A stretch of 64,000 bases of DNA from Albula goreensis (lineage: Eukaryota; Chordata; Actinopteri; Albuliformes; Albulidae), in the NCBI GenBank assembly GCA_022829145.1, contig CM040755.1, forward strand, positions 7,945,063-8,009,062. The letters run 5' to 3'. The notes under the pieces are model-generated. The model saw only the letters and a list, made by a program, of their open reading frames with translations, did no database searches and was not told the DNA's origin. Shown in pieces: positions 45,871 to 58,620 of the stretch (its first letter is position 1; each line of letters begins with the position of its first letter). Both the position numbers and the translations under genes were made by a program.

Positions 45871-48099
45871 ACAATTGCTCAGAGGGAAATTACACCTGGG
45901 AAATTTGGTTTAAAGAAAGTCTTAACCCCCTCGCAAACATTGATTTTTATAACAGTATCTTAGAATTTATGTATTTAAAAAAAAATACACAATTATACAA
46001 AATTAAAAGGAGGTTCATTTTTATATATGCATTTTTCAATGTGAAAAGTGTCACAAGCCTAACAGTGTGGTTTTTTTTTTTTTGTATAAAATGATGTATA
46101 AGGAGCACTGGGTTTTATTTTGTCACCAATGACAGTTACAATTTAAATTGCAGGGTAAAACAAATGTTACAAGTCAAATAAGCTTTGTTCTCCTGGATTA
46201 CACGCAGTGGAACAACTCACAAAAGACTCAGTGGTTTGATACAAATTACAAGTGCTTTTCCACACACACTTTAGCACATGGATACACAATTTTATTAGCT
46301 CCATTCAGCATTTTACTCAGGGCGAGGTAAGGAAACCCGAGACAGAAAAAAGGCGTGTCGGGGCAACAATGCAGCATAGTGCTCACTTGTGCGCCTCCCC
46401 AATCGCAGTCACTGAAGTGAGATAAAATAGCAAAACAGAGACGGAACCTTCAAGCATACGGAGTGGTCGGACAGGAGAGGGCCATGCCTTTCCACTTTGT
46501 ACCCAAATAGTCCCTGAGAGACCGCTGCAGTGCCTTACTTTAAATGAACCCTCCTTCCGTCTGGAGGAGTACACCAACACATACTCCACACACCTTCAGT
46601 CAAATCATGGACATGCTCAGATACACCATTTCTTCAAAAACTAGTTAGCCAAATGTGTGTGGGGGGTTGGTGTGGGTGGTCTGAACTGAACTGAAAAATA
46701 TTCAAAAAACACAAACATAAGCCCTTGGGAAATTATCTGAAAATCAGCTGTCTATGCAAACCATGTTACAGACCAACGTGTAAGGAAAGCACGCTTTGCA
46801 ACATAAATAGCATTTCATGGCCTGAAATGTAGGCTCTCTCTCAACCTCAGGGTAAAACATGCTGAAAATGACTCATTATGCCTTGTGCTCATGCAGTAAT
46901 TTGCAAAAAAAAAAAAAAAAAAATTCCCCCGCAAACGAAAGCTCTTGTAGGCTTTTGTCAAAGTTCTTATACGGCCACGAGCTTCTTTAGACTAGCAATT
47001 ATAGACCATGATAAGCTTTGCAATGTCAAGCCTTAATCTTCACCAGCATACCTAATGAACATTTCAGCTCAAAACATCTCACTCTGTTGCTTTTTTAATT
47101 TTAGGCACCAATTCCTTTCTATGGCAAGAAAGTGTGTGTTCACTTTCCCCAACTTTTTTAAGCACCACCTACAGTCTTGATGGTCTCCGCTGTACAGACA
47201 AGTCTTTCTGAAGGTGTGGCACAGGTACATGGATACCAGTGTTGCCATCAAAGGGAGGTGACTGTCATTGCTTTGCCACCACATTAGAGCAACGGTCCAC
47301 TCATCTTAACGCAAAGTGAATGTGCTGACAGCATCTGCTGCATCACAGTTCACAGCAAACACCTGGAATCAGTTCTGCTGATCTGTGGTGCCAATCATCA
47401 GCATAATACACATAATTCAGATGTACCCTTTCAGTTCTGCTTTTTATTGCCATTTGATGGGTTATTTTTTTTCCCCAGATATAAAAAAAAATGCAGTGTG
47501 CATGTGCAGTATATTGTTGTTTGTTTGTTTCTTAAAAATACCTGACCTCTCTCGACAGTTAATTTTTTTCCATACAGGCTCACGAATTTATCTTTGTGTG
47601 ACAAAAGCCACAACAGCCACTGGCTTCTGTCATCACGCAATTTGGGATGGCTCCTGTAGAAATGCACTATTTTCACATGACTTTGAATAAATTCTTGTAT
47701 GAGCCCTTGTAAACATGACCAGATACTGTAACCTTTGAGTATAGAATCTAGAATCCAGTCTTGAAAGCTGTTAAAAACATATAGGTGGTCTCAGTTTGTA
47801 TTCCTCTCAATATGGACGTCAAAGTATACACACTGAACACTAGAGGTGAACAATATGGGATAGCACTTTGGCTCTTACACAATAGGAAATTTATTCATAA
47901 ATGAATAAATAACAGAAACTCTAAATTCATACTAAATTACCACCTCAGCTGATTTCATGCATTCTTTAACTTGACTACTCAATTTCACAGTTTTTAAATG
48001 CTTTACATTAATAACACCAGAAATAAAATACTCATTATGCAGTATAAGTAAAACTATTTACTTGTAAATGCCCTCGTAAGTGCTGAAGTTATAGCCTGT
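45871..48099. other. A+T-rich non-coding DNA, no gene seen
   Basis: T run at 46071-46083 and A run at 46905-46923. Opposed open frames at 47385-47690 (plus) and 47431-47676 (minus) are composition artefacts. No RNA gene or element is recognised. Confidence 0.55.
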
Positions 48100-48200
48100 T
48101 GTACCGATTGGATGTTTGACCTTTAATATTCACAGTGAAAGAAAATCAATTAAAAACAACTTGCAAAAAACAATTGCACAAACAAATAGCAGGTGTGAAT
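48100..48200. promoter_or_regulatory. Short motif-dense patch
   Basis: GATTGGATG (CCAAT-like), TTTGACCTTTAATATTC (nuclear-receptor/homeodomain-like), AAATCAATTAAAAAC, AACAATTGCACAAAC (SOX-like) and CAGGTGTGAA (T-box/E-box-like) fall within 100 bases. Confidence 0.28.
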
Positions 48201-48564
48201 AAAGAGAGAATGAGAGCGAGACGGCTGTTCATCACAGTCTGAAGTGATTCTGGTCTCTTCTCGGTGAAGGAGGATATGCCCAAGGGCCACGAGGAGACAT
48301 CCCTTCCTAAGGCAATAACAAAAACAATATATTGTCTCGCAAATAACACCTCAAATTAACACAGCCACATTTTATGACACCGGTTGCCCTCATTAAGCCT
48401 GCCGGGGCAGCTAGCCAATCAGCAGAGAGGGCTGCTCGCGTTCCTGTCCCCAACCATTAAAGTAATTCCTGCGTAAATGCTCACTCATCTCCCTGAGCTG
48501 GTCACTGCCACAGCCCTGTGTGCCCAAGTGGAGGGGGCTCACCTGTTGGGACCAGGGCCCCTTA
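48201..48564. other. Non-coding DNA, nothing recognised
   Basis: Mixed composition, no gene. Confidence 0.5.
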
Positions 48565-48587
48565 GGGGGGGGGGGGTGGGTGGTGGT
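48565..48587 (+). other. G-rich tract
   Basis: A G12 run followed by TG3TGGTGG. Confidence 0.45.
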
Positions 48588-48713
48588 GCCCTTCACACCA
48601 GTTGGATTTAATGTGGTTTACGGGGGTTGAGGGCAGGAGGCCTGTCTCCCTTAGGTAAAACAGGCCTGCTGCACCTCTGTGCAGTGTGTCTACAATGAAC
48701 TGCTTGACCTTTG

Positions 48714-48806
48714 ACGCGCATGCACGCACACACACACACACACACACTTGTATGCATACACAGACACACAAGAACACACTCAAACACACCAACACACGTG
48801 TGCACA
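48714..48806 (+). repeat. Imperfect (CA)n microsatellite
   Basis: A core of about 12 CA units with extended interrupted CA-rich DNA on the 3' side. The minus-strand cysteine/valine-rich frames are repeat artefacts. Confidence 0.8.
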
Positions 48807-51800
48807 CAAGAATTGCCACAGTACTTAACACCCGCACATACACATGAGCATTGACACAATTATACACACGTCTCCTCAAACAATACCCTCTCCTTTTAAA
48901 GTGCACCTGAGTAAATACACATTCATTTCCAATCCCATCTCCATCATAACACCTTCATGTACACTGCGCACCTGCCAAAAATAACTTCCCTGCCACCAAC
49001 ACCACCCACATGTATTCTGAGAAACCAATCAGAACCAAAATAAAAATAAAAACCAAGAAATGAAGGTTTTTACACTAAAACGAGCATTCAAAGTGCTAAT
49101 GTAAGTGGATTCACGGGGCATGAAACACCCTGAAGAAACAAGTGTTCTTCACAGCCACTTATTACAATGGTGCACTCCAAGCATTGTTTTCCATGCGGTT
49201 TTAAAGGCAGCCAGAATATAAACTATTAAACAGGGTTAAATAATTGAAATGTGCAGGTACCAAACACATACTTGGTATCAATAACTTGATACATCTTAAC
49301 TTATTTAATACATTTTTTAGCGGAGCTGCTTTCACGCCACATGTTGTTCCTACAGCATAAGTCAGGATTCCTTTCCATTCCCCAGTCTTTTATATGGAAA
49401 GCAGGGGTTAAGTCCTGACCCCTCCCTCTATCAATCAAATTATTTACAATTGGTACCCCATCTGCCCTGGGCTTTGAAACAGCTTCTATCGTTCTGTTTC
49501 GCATTAAAGAGTGATGTTCCAGGAAACAACCAGACAATGTAACTCCCACATACTTCTCCGTACTCCTGGGTGTCATAAAACCCACGACATCATAGACCCC
49601 TGTTAATGAGGCTCCTGGTTACATTGCTCCCCCCCCCCAACCCCCACTTTAGCTAGGGCAATTAGCTGTGCGCTTCTACGTGTGCGCACATGCTAGTGGC
49701 ACAGGACATCTGCATAACTATAAAGACCGCAGTCGGCCCTGTGCCACTCAGGCGCTTATTCCACTCTTTCTGCTGAGAGGCTGTTTAACATGGTGAAAGG
49801 TACATGGGGTACATGCGCACGGTTTCCTACAATGCTCTATTTTGACATTTCTGGAGGCAGCAGCCATTATGACTGCCTGAAAACAAAATTACAGGCATAA
49901 GGTGAGAGCAGTTCTCAACTACTTTTGCTTTTTTTTGTTTTTTATTTTTTAAATTAAAGACTCAATGGGATAATGCTATTATTTAACTTCTATATGGTGC
50001 ATTTTGGGTTAAACAATACTAATGCTGAAATGTCTAATGCTAACCTAAATGTGTAATAGTAATTTATCACACCATTCACTGAACAATATGCATGTCATGC
50101 TTCCTGTATATGATCTTCGAAAGCCCAGCTTGGTCCTCAGGTATTTCACAATAAAAGTCCCCAGTTCATTACAGCAAAATTATACAAAAAGTAAAATCGA
50201 CCAAAATTCTTCACATATTCGGGTTAATCATGGCTTGTAAAGTGCCTGTAGAAGCAGACACACTGTGCCTGCGCTGAAATATTTTAACTATGTAAATTCC
50301 CATAAGTGTGTACTAATGATCTCTTAACTGAAATGCTAATTCATCTTTCCTCTTGGAGCTGACTGCAGTAGGCCTAAATGTTATCAACGCTGATGGATAA
50401 ATTGGCGGGTAGTAAAATATTATACCTAAGGTAGGCAATGGTTTTTTTTTTTTTCCATGCGGTGCATGTCTCCATCAGTCTCACAGTAGATGGCTAATTA
50501 CAATATGTTATATTGTCTCTCTCCACATGGGAGTGCCAGGAACATTTGTCATGGGTCTATCTGACTGGAGGAAGAGGACACTAATGGTCCACAAATTACC
50601 ATCAGTTGCCATTTCACACTGTCAGAGACAGAGCAGCTACCACCTTTGACCTTTTATGATTAGTTATAAAGAGGACATGGCTGAATAAACTAAATGACTA
50701 ATGATGGATGAATGACTAAATTATGAATTCTAAAATGTGAATTTAAAGTGGGATGGGCCAAAGCTAACTAGTTCCATGTCTTATGCTTTATTTGAGAAAT
50801 GTCTCAATTTGAAAACTCTCTCTGATCCAGATATTTTATTCAACACCGGAATGTGCTAGCCAGTATAATAAAAGCACATGATTTAACTTCATGGTGTATG
50901 GACAAGCAATAAAAATAATACATTATAAATACACATTTAAATGAAATAAAGACATATTACCATTGGAAGCATTATGTTTGCCTTTGCATTCTTCTGCTGG
51001 GAAAATACAGTCTGACATTGTTGGGCTCACTCAAACTTGAAGAAATAAAAAGTTTAATGAACAATTAACTGATCTCCCTTGACAGTGGGATAAAATAAAA
51101 CAACTGAGAAAAATGTGAATATGGAAAGTTTCAGAAGGAGACAGGTGTCTGAGCAAAGAAAAAAACACATCTTGGCTTGAAAAGGAAATATAAACTTGTA
51201 CAGACTATTTTGTGTCTATCTTAATCCAGAATCAAATCCATGTGCCTTGTCAGAGACACGGGCCACATCAGATGTCCTCATAAAAACAAAGGATAGAAAT
51301 TCAGACTACAGTGCTCGAATGTAATTCATTTAATGGCTGCCAAGTGTTACACATGCAGAATGTTAGAAAATTATTCATGACAGGGATTTACTAGCGTGAC
51401 ATCCTGAGCGCAGTCAGGACACAGCGCTTCATGCTACATCCGCTACGCTGAGTGCACCGGTCTCACAGCTACAGGACTGAAAACCTGTCGGGACCGTTTG
51501 TCTTACTACTGCAACACCTTGCATCAATCAGCAGGACAGCAGTGCTGCAAAAATCGGTCACACGCCACTTCAGAAAAACCCAGTTTTACAATCCAACCAA
51601 AATAAGACATTCCCATTGTGTTGGTCGTTTCCTTGCAACATGCCAAATCCCCTGTGGTGCTGGTAAGGAAAAAGGACACTCAATATCGCTACGTTTTTGG
51701 GATGTCTTTAAAGCAACGCACACTTTCAACACCACTGCACCCACAGGCTGTATTCCATATTATAAATGCCATGTTTCAATAAAAAAAATCCTTGAATGTA

Positions 51801-51858
51801 AACTTGAGTGTGGTTGACAGAGAGACGTGTAAACAGCACAACTCAGACTGTGGTGGTA
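48807..51858. other. A+T-rich non-coding DNA, no gene seen
   Basis: Contains a C run near 49629-49638, T-rich patches near 49930 and 50442, and a weak CTCF-like core at 50483. The 121-codon frame at 51452-51817 has no domain and lies in otherwise plain sequence. No element is recognised. Confidence 0.5.
50483..50495 (+). promoter_or_regulatory. Weak CTCF-like core
   Basis: ACAGTAGATGGCT matches most of the CTCF core and repeats the 12-base sequence seen at 12045, in the same orientation. Confidence 0.2.
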
Positions 51859-51888
51859 GGGGGTGGGGGGGATGCGGGGCGGGGTGGG
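51859..51888 (+). other. G-quadruplex-prone tract
   Basis: G5, G7, G4, G4, G3 runs within 30 bases. Confidence 0.5.
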
Positions 51889-52133
51889 ATCCTAGGAGGT
51901 TCGGCTAGCACATTCAGCATGGAATGACTCAGAAGTGGCATGTCACTTTGGGAAACAATGACAGCAATGCTTTTGTGTCATTTCCACGCAATATCAATTA
52001 TTAACAGATATCTGGCTTTGTAGCTGGAGTGGTATTAAAGGAAGTTTCCGCTCCCTGTGGAGAATAAACTATAGCTTGTTCAAGTTCAAGACACACATTC
52101 CACATCACAAGGCTAGTCCCTTCCCTGCAAACG
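51889..52133. other. Non-coding DNA, nothing recognised
   Basis: Plain sequence with no repeats. Confidence 0.5.
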
Positions 52134-52189
52134 GGAATTTACTTACTTATTGATTAGCAGACACCCTTATCATCATAACTCATTTGTAA
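52134..52189 (-). mobile_element. Fragment of SINE/L2-type 3' tail, minus orientation
   Basis: TTACTTATTGATTAGCAGAC followed by ACCCTTATC is the reverse complement of GATAAGGGTGTCTGCTAATC plus TAAGTAA. That is the common fish SINE/L2 tail with few changes. No head or body is recognised on either side, so it is a relic. Confidence 0.55.
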
Positions 52190-52996
52190 AGCTGTATACT
52201 AACATCAACGATGTTCATCAACTATACAACACACTGTGGAGAGAAATGTCACCATTTTAAATCTTTAAACGCCTTGTTACACCTACTGATGAAAAGCTAA
52301 ATAACACACCTCAGGTGGCCACCCCTAAACATCTTGCTCAACGGTGAAATGGACATCATCCAGCATTTAAATCTGCGATCGTTTCCAAGCCAGTCCGTTA
52401 ACGGTCACTTCACTGATTTTATCACATCTCACAGCCTCATAATGGTATTTCACAATGATACAAGTCCAAAACCTGGGATTTTTGTGAAAGTATTAATATC
52501 CTGTCAGCCAAATTGAATTTCCTTTCCTCCTTCCAATACAATGTCCTTTATACATATTTTATAGATATGACATAGCTACCCAGCACATAAAGTTACTGAG
52601 CAAATAAGGGGGACTTACTTTTCCACCTAGCTTTGTAAACTACAACAGCACTACTCTCTACTTCTGCGTTTGGGGCATTTTCCCAGGAAAACCGATTGGG
52701 CCTGTAAGCCACAACAGCACACCATAACAGCTGTATGTCCCCTGTAGGCCTTCAGCTATGGCACTGCAGCAAGATGACACATGTATGCTCGCACTAGTCA
52801 TTGAAATCGGGTAGTTAAATGATGTGCACGGGAGTATTCTTTTTGCCTTTGGATCAATTGAGCTTTTTATTAAGACTGTATTCCTCCAGAATGGGCATTA
52901 GAGAGAAAGCAGAGTGGAGTGTGTGTTAAGTCTGGTTTTGAAAGTCTTTAGCTATACTGTCCTCATGTGTGAGGTTAATCTTGAACCAACCTACCA
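52190..52996. other. Non-coding DNA, no gene seen
   Basis: A+T-rich, with nothing recognised before the C tract at 52997. Confidence 0.5.
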
Positions 52997-53011
52997 CCCC
53001 CCCCCCCCCCC
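52997..53011. repeat. Poly(C) tract, 15 bases
   Basis: Uninterrupted C run. Confidence 0.75.
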
Positions 53012-53034
53012 ACGCCTCCTACCATTGCTTATGG

Positions 53035-53350
53035 CAATAAATTCAAATGGCGGGAGGCTGAAGCGTGGGCCCCGGGTGCTGCCCGGAGAATGTCTCCGCC
53101 GCCCACCACACCATCAGGCGTCCGCGCGCCGAACGAGAAGGAATTCCGTCGCTCTTCAATTTGTCATCTGAAGGAGTGTCTTTTATTGATGGGTTTCTAG
53201 GTCACCAGCCCTTTGTGTCGCTCAATGGATCTAAAAGGGCCCCAGATGGGGCTCCTCAGATGGTGCCTATTGTGGCCGCCCTTCTATACCGCCTGACAAA
53301 ACGAAATCCGTAGGAGCCATTAGCCGGTCCGGGATTGTTTTTAGGGGTGG
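53035..53350. promoter_or_regulatory. CpG-rich enhancer-like block
   Basis: About 20 CpG sites in 310 bases (CCGCCGCCC, GTCCGCGCGCCGAACG, GGCCGCCC, TAGCCGGTCCGGG) stand out from very A+T-rich DNA on the 3' side. It also has TTCAATTTGTCATC and CTTTTATTGATGGG. Two plus-strand frames (85 and 82 codons) cross it with no domain. It could be a regulatory element or a small CpG island. Confidence 0.38.
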
Positions 53351-55144
53351 GCACATATCTCACCGCAATGATGACAGACTCCAGGACAGATCAGTCATTT
53401 CAACAATTGCAGGTTGGTCTCTTTTGAATGGAAAAGGCCCTGCTCGATTTGATATACGCTTTGCAAGAGAATGAATTTGGTTTGGTTTTACAATACAAAA
53501 GACAATCAAAGAAAGTCACAAATTATGAGGATTATACTGCTTATATTTTGAATAGTATTAATATTATAATTGTAATAGTAAGTATTTATAATATTTGAAA
53601 GTAACATTTCCATGTATTGAGGTACAATTGTTAAGTCTTTTTTTTTAATAAAGCAGCCTTACTTGAATCAATAAATGAACCTATCAAAAGGAGAGGACCT
53701 CTTGAGCTTCTTCAAACAAACTCTTCCCTTTGAAGCGAAATGGTTGTAGGCATTATTCTCTCAAACATAGGCTCATACCTGATAACAAGCACATAATCAC
53801 TTCAACAAAATTATAGCACAGTGTTATGTGTTCAGGTTACTACATATAATCTGCATCAAGTGTTGAGAATGATCACGATATGATACCTTCTCTAATCTAC
53901 AATCATGAGTCAAGGCTGTCACCAGCAATGCGATTCATCATAACTGAGAATTGTGAACAGTTATTACTGATTAATCCTTTAAAAGCACCTTGCGCCTTGC
54001 AAATCATGCCTACCTTCAATGAACCAAGATGAAAGGATAATAGGCACAGTCTTTCATCCGGTGTGCCGCCACTTCAATCAACATCTTAAGTTTGTGCATC
54101 TCATGGTGGTGCTCTGTATGCACTATTGAAAAAGAAATGGAAGAGGATGGTTGAACGCCTACAATAAAAAAAAATGCTTACGGCATGTCTTCAACTACTA
54201 CACCTATGAAGGATAACTCAGTATCTTTAATGTCAAAACAATACTCAGCACTCCCATTCATTTTGCTAATATGAGTCACAATATAACCCTCTCCAAAAAT
54301 GTGTATGACTGAGCTAAACAGGCAGGGTCAGGTCCTTAAATGGTAGATTCATTAAAACACTGATATCATAATCAAGCAGCCTTGTCCATTCCCATTTAGG
54401 AAAAGGGTTTATCTTAATATATGGTCAGATTTATGTTCTTATGTCAGCTTTGAACATTACAGTAGCTAAAATACACATGGCTGAAGAACATAGCTATGAT
54501 GTGCATTGACCTCCTGGCATTTAGTTTATAGGAATTTATATACATTACTAGATAGATTATGATCAGTCATACAAATTAAATTTGAAAATAGAAGTAACAA
54601 AAGATGAAGAGAAAAAGAGTATAAATTAAAAAAAAATGACACTTTTACCATTTGATCTTGCACAATACTGGGACTGCAAACTAATACAGATTAATTTTAC
54701 CCCAGCTTTTCCGATAAGCGACACACCTGTTACAGACTGAAGGACCACATCCTACCCGGCAAATAAAGAGAGCATAATCTGTTTAAGGTTAAAACTACAG
54801 TTCTGTCATGAACATGAGAAACAGGTGGCGGTCGGTGTTCTGGCTTTTACACAGTGCTTCTGTGAAACCTGAACTCAACAGAATGCTTGATTGTGGCTTG
54901 TAAGGGAAACATGAAACTTCACTCACTTCATTAAAATAACCTACAATTGTGTGCCTGACAAAAAGTGAGCATTTCTCCTGAGAGAAAAGTGGGACTATTT
55001 CCAATACAAAGGTATATTGGGAGAGCAGGAAAAAAAAAAAAAAACTATTTGCCCATGGATTTTAAAGGGCTGTGTTTCAGTGGACTCCCATATGTGCCAT
55101 ACAATACAACCTGATTCAGGCACAATGTCCCCATGCACTAGGAC
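53351..55144. other. A+T-rich non-coding DNA, no gene seen
   Basis: The A+T content is among the highest here (53510-53660 especially). There is an A run at 55031-55043. No gene. Confidence 0.55.
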
Positions 55145-55370
55145 CTGTGACTGCACAGCACACAGTATGGGACCTGAACTTTAAACCAGAAGCTTGTGGG
55201 TTTGAATCCCAAGCGCAGTACAGCTGTTGTACCCCTCAGCAAAGGGCCTGACCTGAATTGCTTCAGTAAATGTACAGTTGTATAAATTAATATGTAAACA
55301 CACATAAATAATAGACAACACACTATGTCTGTCTCCCTGGACAGGAGTGTCTACAAAATAAAAAGGATAA
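55145..55370 (+). mobile_element. Old tRNA-derived SINE, full-length or nearly so
   Basis: A degenerate B box (GTTTGAATCC, one change from GWTCRANNC) at about 55199-55208 is followed by a body of the common fish type. The body has CAGCTGTTGTACCCCTCAGC, AAAGGGCCTGACCTGAATTG and CTTCAGTAAATGTACAGTTG-TATAAAT. The tail CTGGACAGGAGTGTCTACAA (55337-55356) corresponds to CTGGATAAGAGTGTCTGCCA. Many substitutions and a longer A+T-rich middle indicate age. It is a different subfamily from the SINE at 19902. Confidence 0.7.
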
Positions 55371-57144
55371 ATCATTTAACATTTAGCTGGGAGAGAAGAT
55401 TGAAGTAAAGCAAGTGCTAAACTGAGCTAAATTCTAATTCTTAATTTAAAAAATATCAACGTAATTACCTGTCCTTTATGAGAATCATTCTCGCAAAATA
55501 TGGAGGATGTCATTAGGTACAAATGATTGTTTATGCGTCAAACAAAAAACTGAATCTGCCTTACCCATTATTTTCATTTTTCTCATCTATTGTGCTTTTC
55601 TCCACCACCTATGAAAGAGCAAAGTAAATGGTTTTAGACAGAACATTGTGTGCATCGAGTAAGAGGATGCAAAGTCCTGTATGCCAGAACTAATAACGTA
55701 CGTACACAAGACTAAAATTATGATGACGAAGTTTGCCTCCAATTTATAAACTAGCCTGGTATTCTATTACTAACTCCGCCATTTTGCACCCTACTGCACA
55801 AGCACTGGATCAGTAAAAGCACTGTTTTCTTTCTTTGCGAGCAAGTTCTGTTCTGGGAGAGGATTTTAAAAAAATTAAAACATTTACTAGACATGCACAG
55901 AACGTTGTGTATAACAAAACAGTGACTTGTTTTATGTTAACTGGCAAGAAACTCGTTAACTGAGTAGCTACCAATTGGGGCTTGGCTGCATATTCCACTC
56001 AACTGGTAACACACCTGTTACCGTCAGTTCGTACCACTGTGGCGCCAATGCTGTTCCAGGCATACTCATAATTATATTTAACGAATAGCTTTGCATTTAT
56101 AGTTTCAAACAACCTTAGCTGGTCAAATGAAAACTACGTATCCTGCTGTAATACACAGCACGTTTTCGTCAGTGGTTTGTAGTCACAAGATGTTTCGGTT
56201 ACAGGTGCTCGTAATTAGCTCACGTAAGATAACGTGAAGTGTTACGCAGGACAGACAGGAAACTGCATCTCTGGCGCCTCCACAAGGCAGACTGCATAGC
56301 ACGACAACTCGTTCGCATTTCAATCAGCTCTTTATTCAGTCAAAGAATGAATGACGTATTGAGGTATTCGACTGTTGGAGGGAATTGCGGGCAAAAGCGT
56401 GAGCAATAATCTGTTTTCAGGGATGGTTAACATCAGGGTGCCTGGCTGAGAATAAGCTATATTGCATTCACAAAATCCTAAAATAAGTAAATCTGTAAAG
56501 GTAGAACAACCTTGGTGTGTTACATCTGAACTCATGTAGGCCTACTGTCTGTAAAGTACCTCACTTGCTGGTTGCTTTGCAGTCTTAAAACTACCATAGC
56601 TGCTAAGGTCAGGACTGATAAAGTTCTTATAATTGTGTCTAAACGCTTTGCTAACAGCTAAGTGGTAGACAAAAGTGTCAGTCTAACCAATGAGATGTGA
56701 TTAATAGTTTAGCATACCCAATAATCAGATTTTTAAGAAAAGATACATTGTCAATGGTTAAATGTTTCCAATTTACCCAAATAAAGAAAGAAATGAACCA
56801 TAAATGTAATCTTCTGGGTTTTTATTATTCTCTAATTCTTAGTTCCAATTTCCTTATTTATATTTTTTCCCCTTTGCACTTTACTGTAAATGGTTAGAAT
56901 TAATTACAAAACTAAATCTTTGCCAGCTACTTAAACCACATATTTAGGACTTGCCTACTGGCATTCACAGTTTGCACAGTTATGTCAGAAATTGGATACA
57001 TGCTAATACGTATAATAAATAGCTGAAAGTTACTTGTCAAAGTCATGTTTATAGAAACTCCTATTGCATGCTACAGGCCTGAGGAAAAGGTGTGGGTGGT
57101 TGTTTTGGTGGACCAATAGGGCTCAGTGTCTTCTCTTGATCATG
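55371..57144. other. A+T-rich non-coding DNA, no gene seen
   Basis: Several short frames without domains. A slightly CpG-richer patch lies at 56150-56320. Nothing is recognised. Confidence 0.55.
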
Positions 57145-57170
57145 TACACACACACACACACACACACACA
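57145..57170 (+). repeat. (AC)n microsatellite
   Basis: About 13 perfect AC units. Confidence 0.9.
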
Positions 57171-58089
57171 TATGGTATTATTAGAACCCATATGTAGAAA
57201 TTGTTTTACATTTCTTTTAGTAAAGTTACCCACAAAACAGTCGATCGAGTTGTAGCTGAATAGTCTTCAGCTGTTAGCTTTCTTCAAAAGACATGGCGAA
57301 CAGAGAGAAAATTTCCATGTCTGCTGCTCTGGTCTTATTATCATAAGGGACTATTTGTAATCTTCTTAGCCACAGAGCAAACCAAATACCACCTACTGTG
57401 TCTTTCGTTAAAATATATTAATAAATTAATAAGACATGGATCCTGACCTGCTGTTTGCCATGTTGTGCCCCCTCATCTTATCTCCTTCCGTAAAAGCTTT
57501 TAGTGGTCAAATAAATTGGGGTGTTTGACACAGGTCTCTTTCAGGCAATCAAATGTCAGGGGAGCAAATGTATTCAAATGCGAATAGGCCTACAATGAAC
57601 GGTGCCTGGAGTCCATATCTCTCCTCAGTCTTTCAAAGGCTCTGATCCAGATTGTAGATAATGAGAAACACACTTTCTGAGGTTAAGCCACAACCCCAAT
57701 TTAGAAAACCACTAATTAATCATTGAAATAAATATTTTAAACATGAAATGAAGTCATGTGCTTATCAGTGGCGGGGGATCTTTCCATTGCAAGGGATAGT
57801 TAATCTCATGAATCTTTTTAGCTGCGCTGATGTTGAGGATTGTCAGTTATTTAATTGATTTTATGGACAGATCATATAAGTCTGAATCATTTAAAAAAAT
57901 TACCATGGTAGCAGATTCATTATTGGATTTCAGTGATATCATGACTCGTGTAAGCCTCATTTGTGTTATTTTCCTTTTGAACTTCTGCTTAACCTACTCT
58001 TTTATAGAGGAGATGGACTGAAATAATGATACCCATTGGCTAAAGTGTGATTTCATTCGCTGTATATGTGACCAGTGCTGGCCCAAGGG
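57171..58089. other. A+T-rich non-coding DNA, no gene seen
   Basis: Plain sequence. The 63-codon frame at 57830-58021 is hydrophobic but has no recognised family. Confidence 0.5.
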
Positions 58090-58097
58090 GAAAACTG

Positions 58098-58620
58098 TAT
58101 AAAATGGCTTCTCTGCTCCAAGATCTGAGGTCACACACCCAGGTCTAACCAGAAGAGCCCAAAGACAAGTGAATCACAGTCCTGCCTCAAGGCACACTGT
58201 CTGGCTTGTTGACAATTCTCCCAACATAGCAACAATGTTGAGAGATAAAGCTCCTTGCTTTAACTTGTTTCTGCCCTAACAATAACAATTATGATTTTTT
58301 TTTCAAACAGCACAGTCATGTGCTACTTATTCTGCTTCATCTGGATCAGTGCAATTGCCATGGCCTGAGTATAGGGACCACATTGAACTGACCTCTGTCA
58401 TTACAATCGTCTCTGTATAGCTCTGTATGTATATTTGCAGAAGTATTTCAACTGTTTAAGTTCCTATGAATTTTTCAGGGTTAATGATGGATAGTATGTA
58501 TTACAAATATGACATTCTATATAATATTAGCACAGTGTATATGTCTTGGATATTTTTGCTGCTTCTGTCCTTGCTCATGATATGTATATACACATGTATA
58601 TATACAATAAAAGACTCAAA
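58098..58620 (+). ncRNA. Possible small transcription unit (TATA box to poly(A) signal)
   Basis: A good TATA box (TATAAAA, 58098-58104) is followed about 500 bases later by a canonical AATAAA signal (58606-58611) and a G/T-rich stretch (58626-58640). Two TGTATATA words (Pumilio-type in RNA) lie just upstream of the signal. No frame longer than about 20 codons is open between, so any product would be non-coding. All elements are common by chance in A+T-rich DNA, so this is only a lead. Confidence 0.15.
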
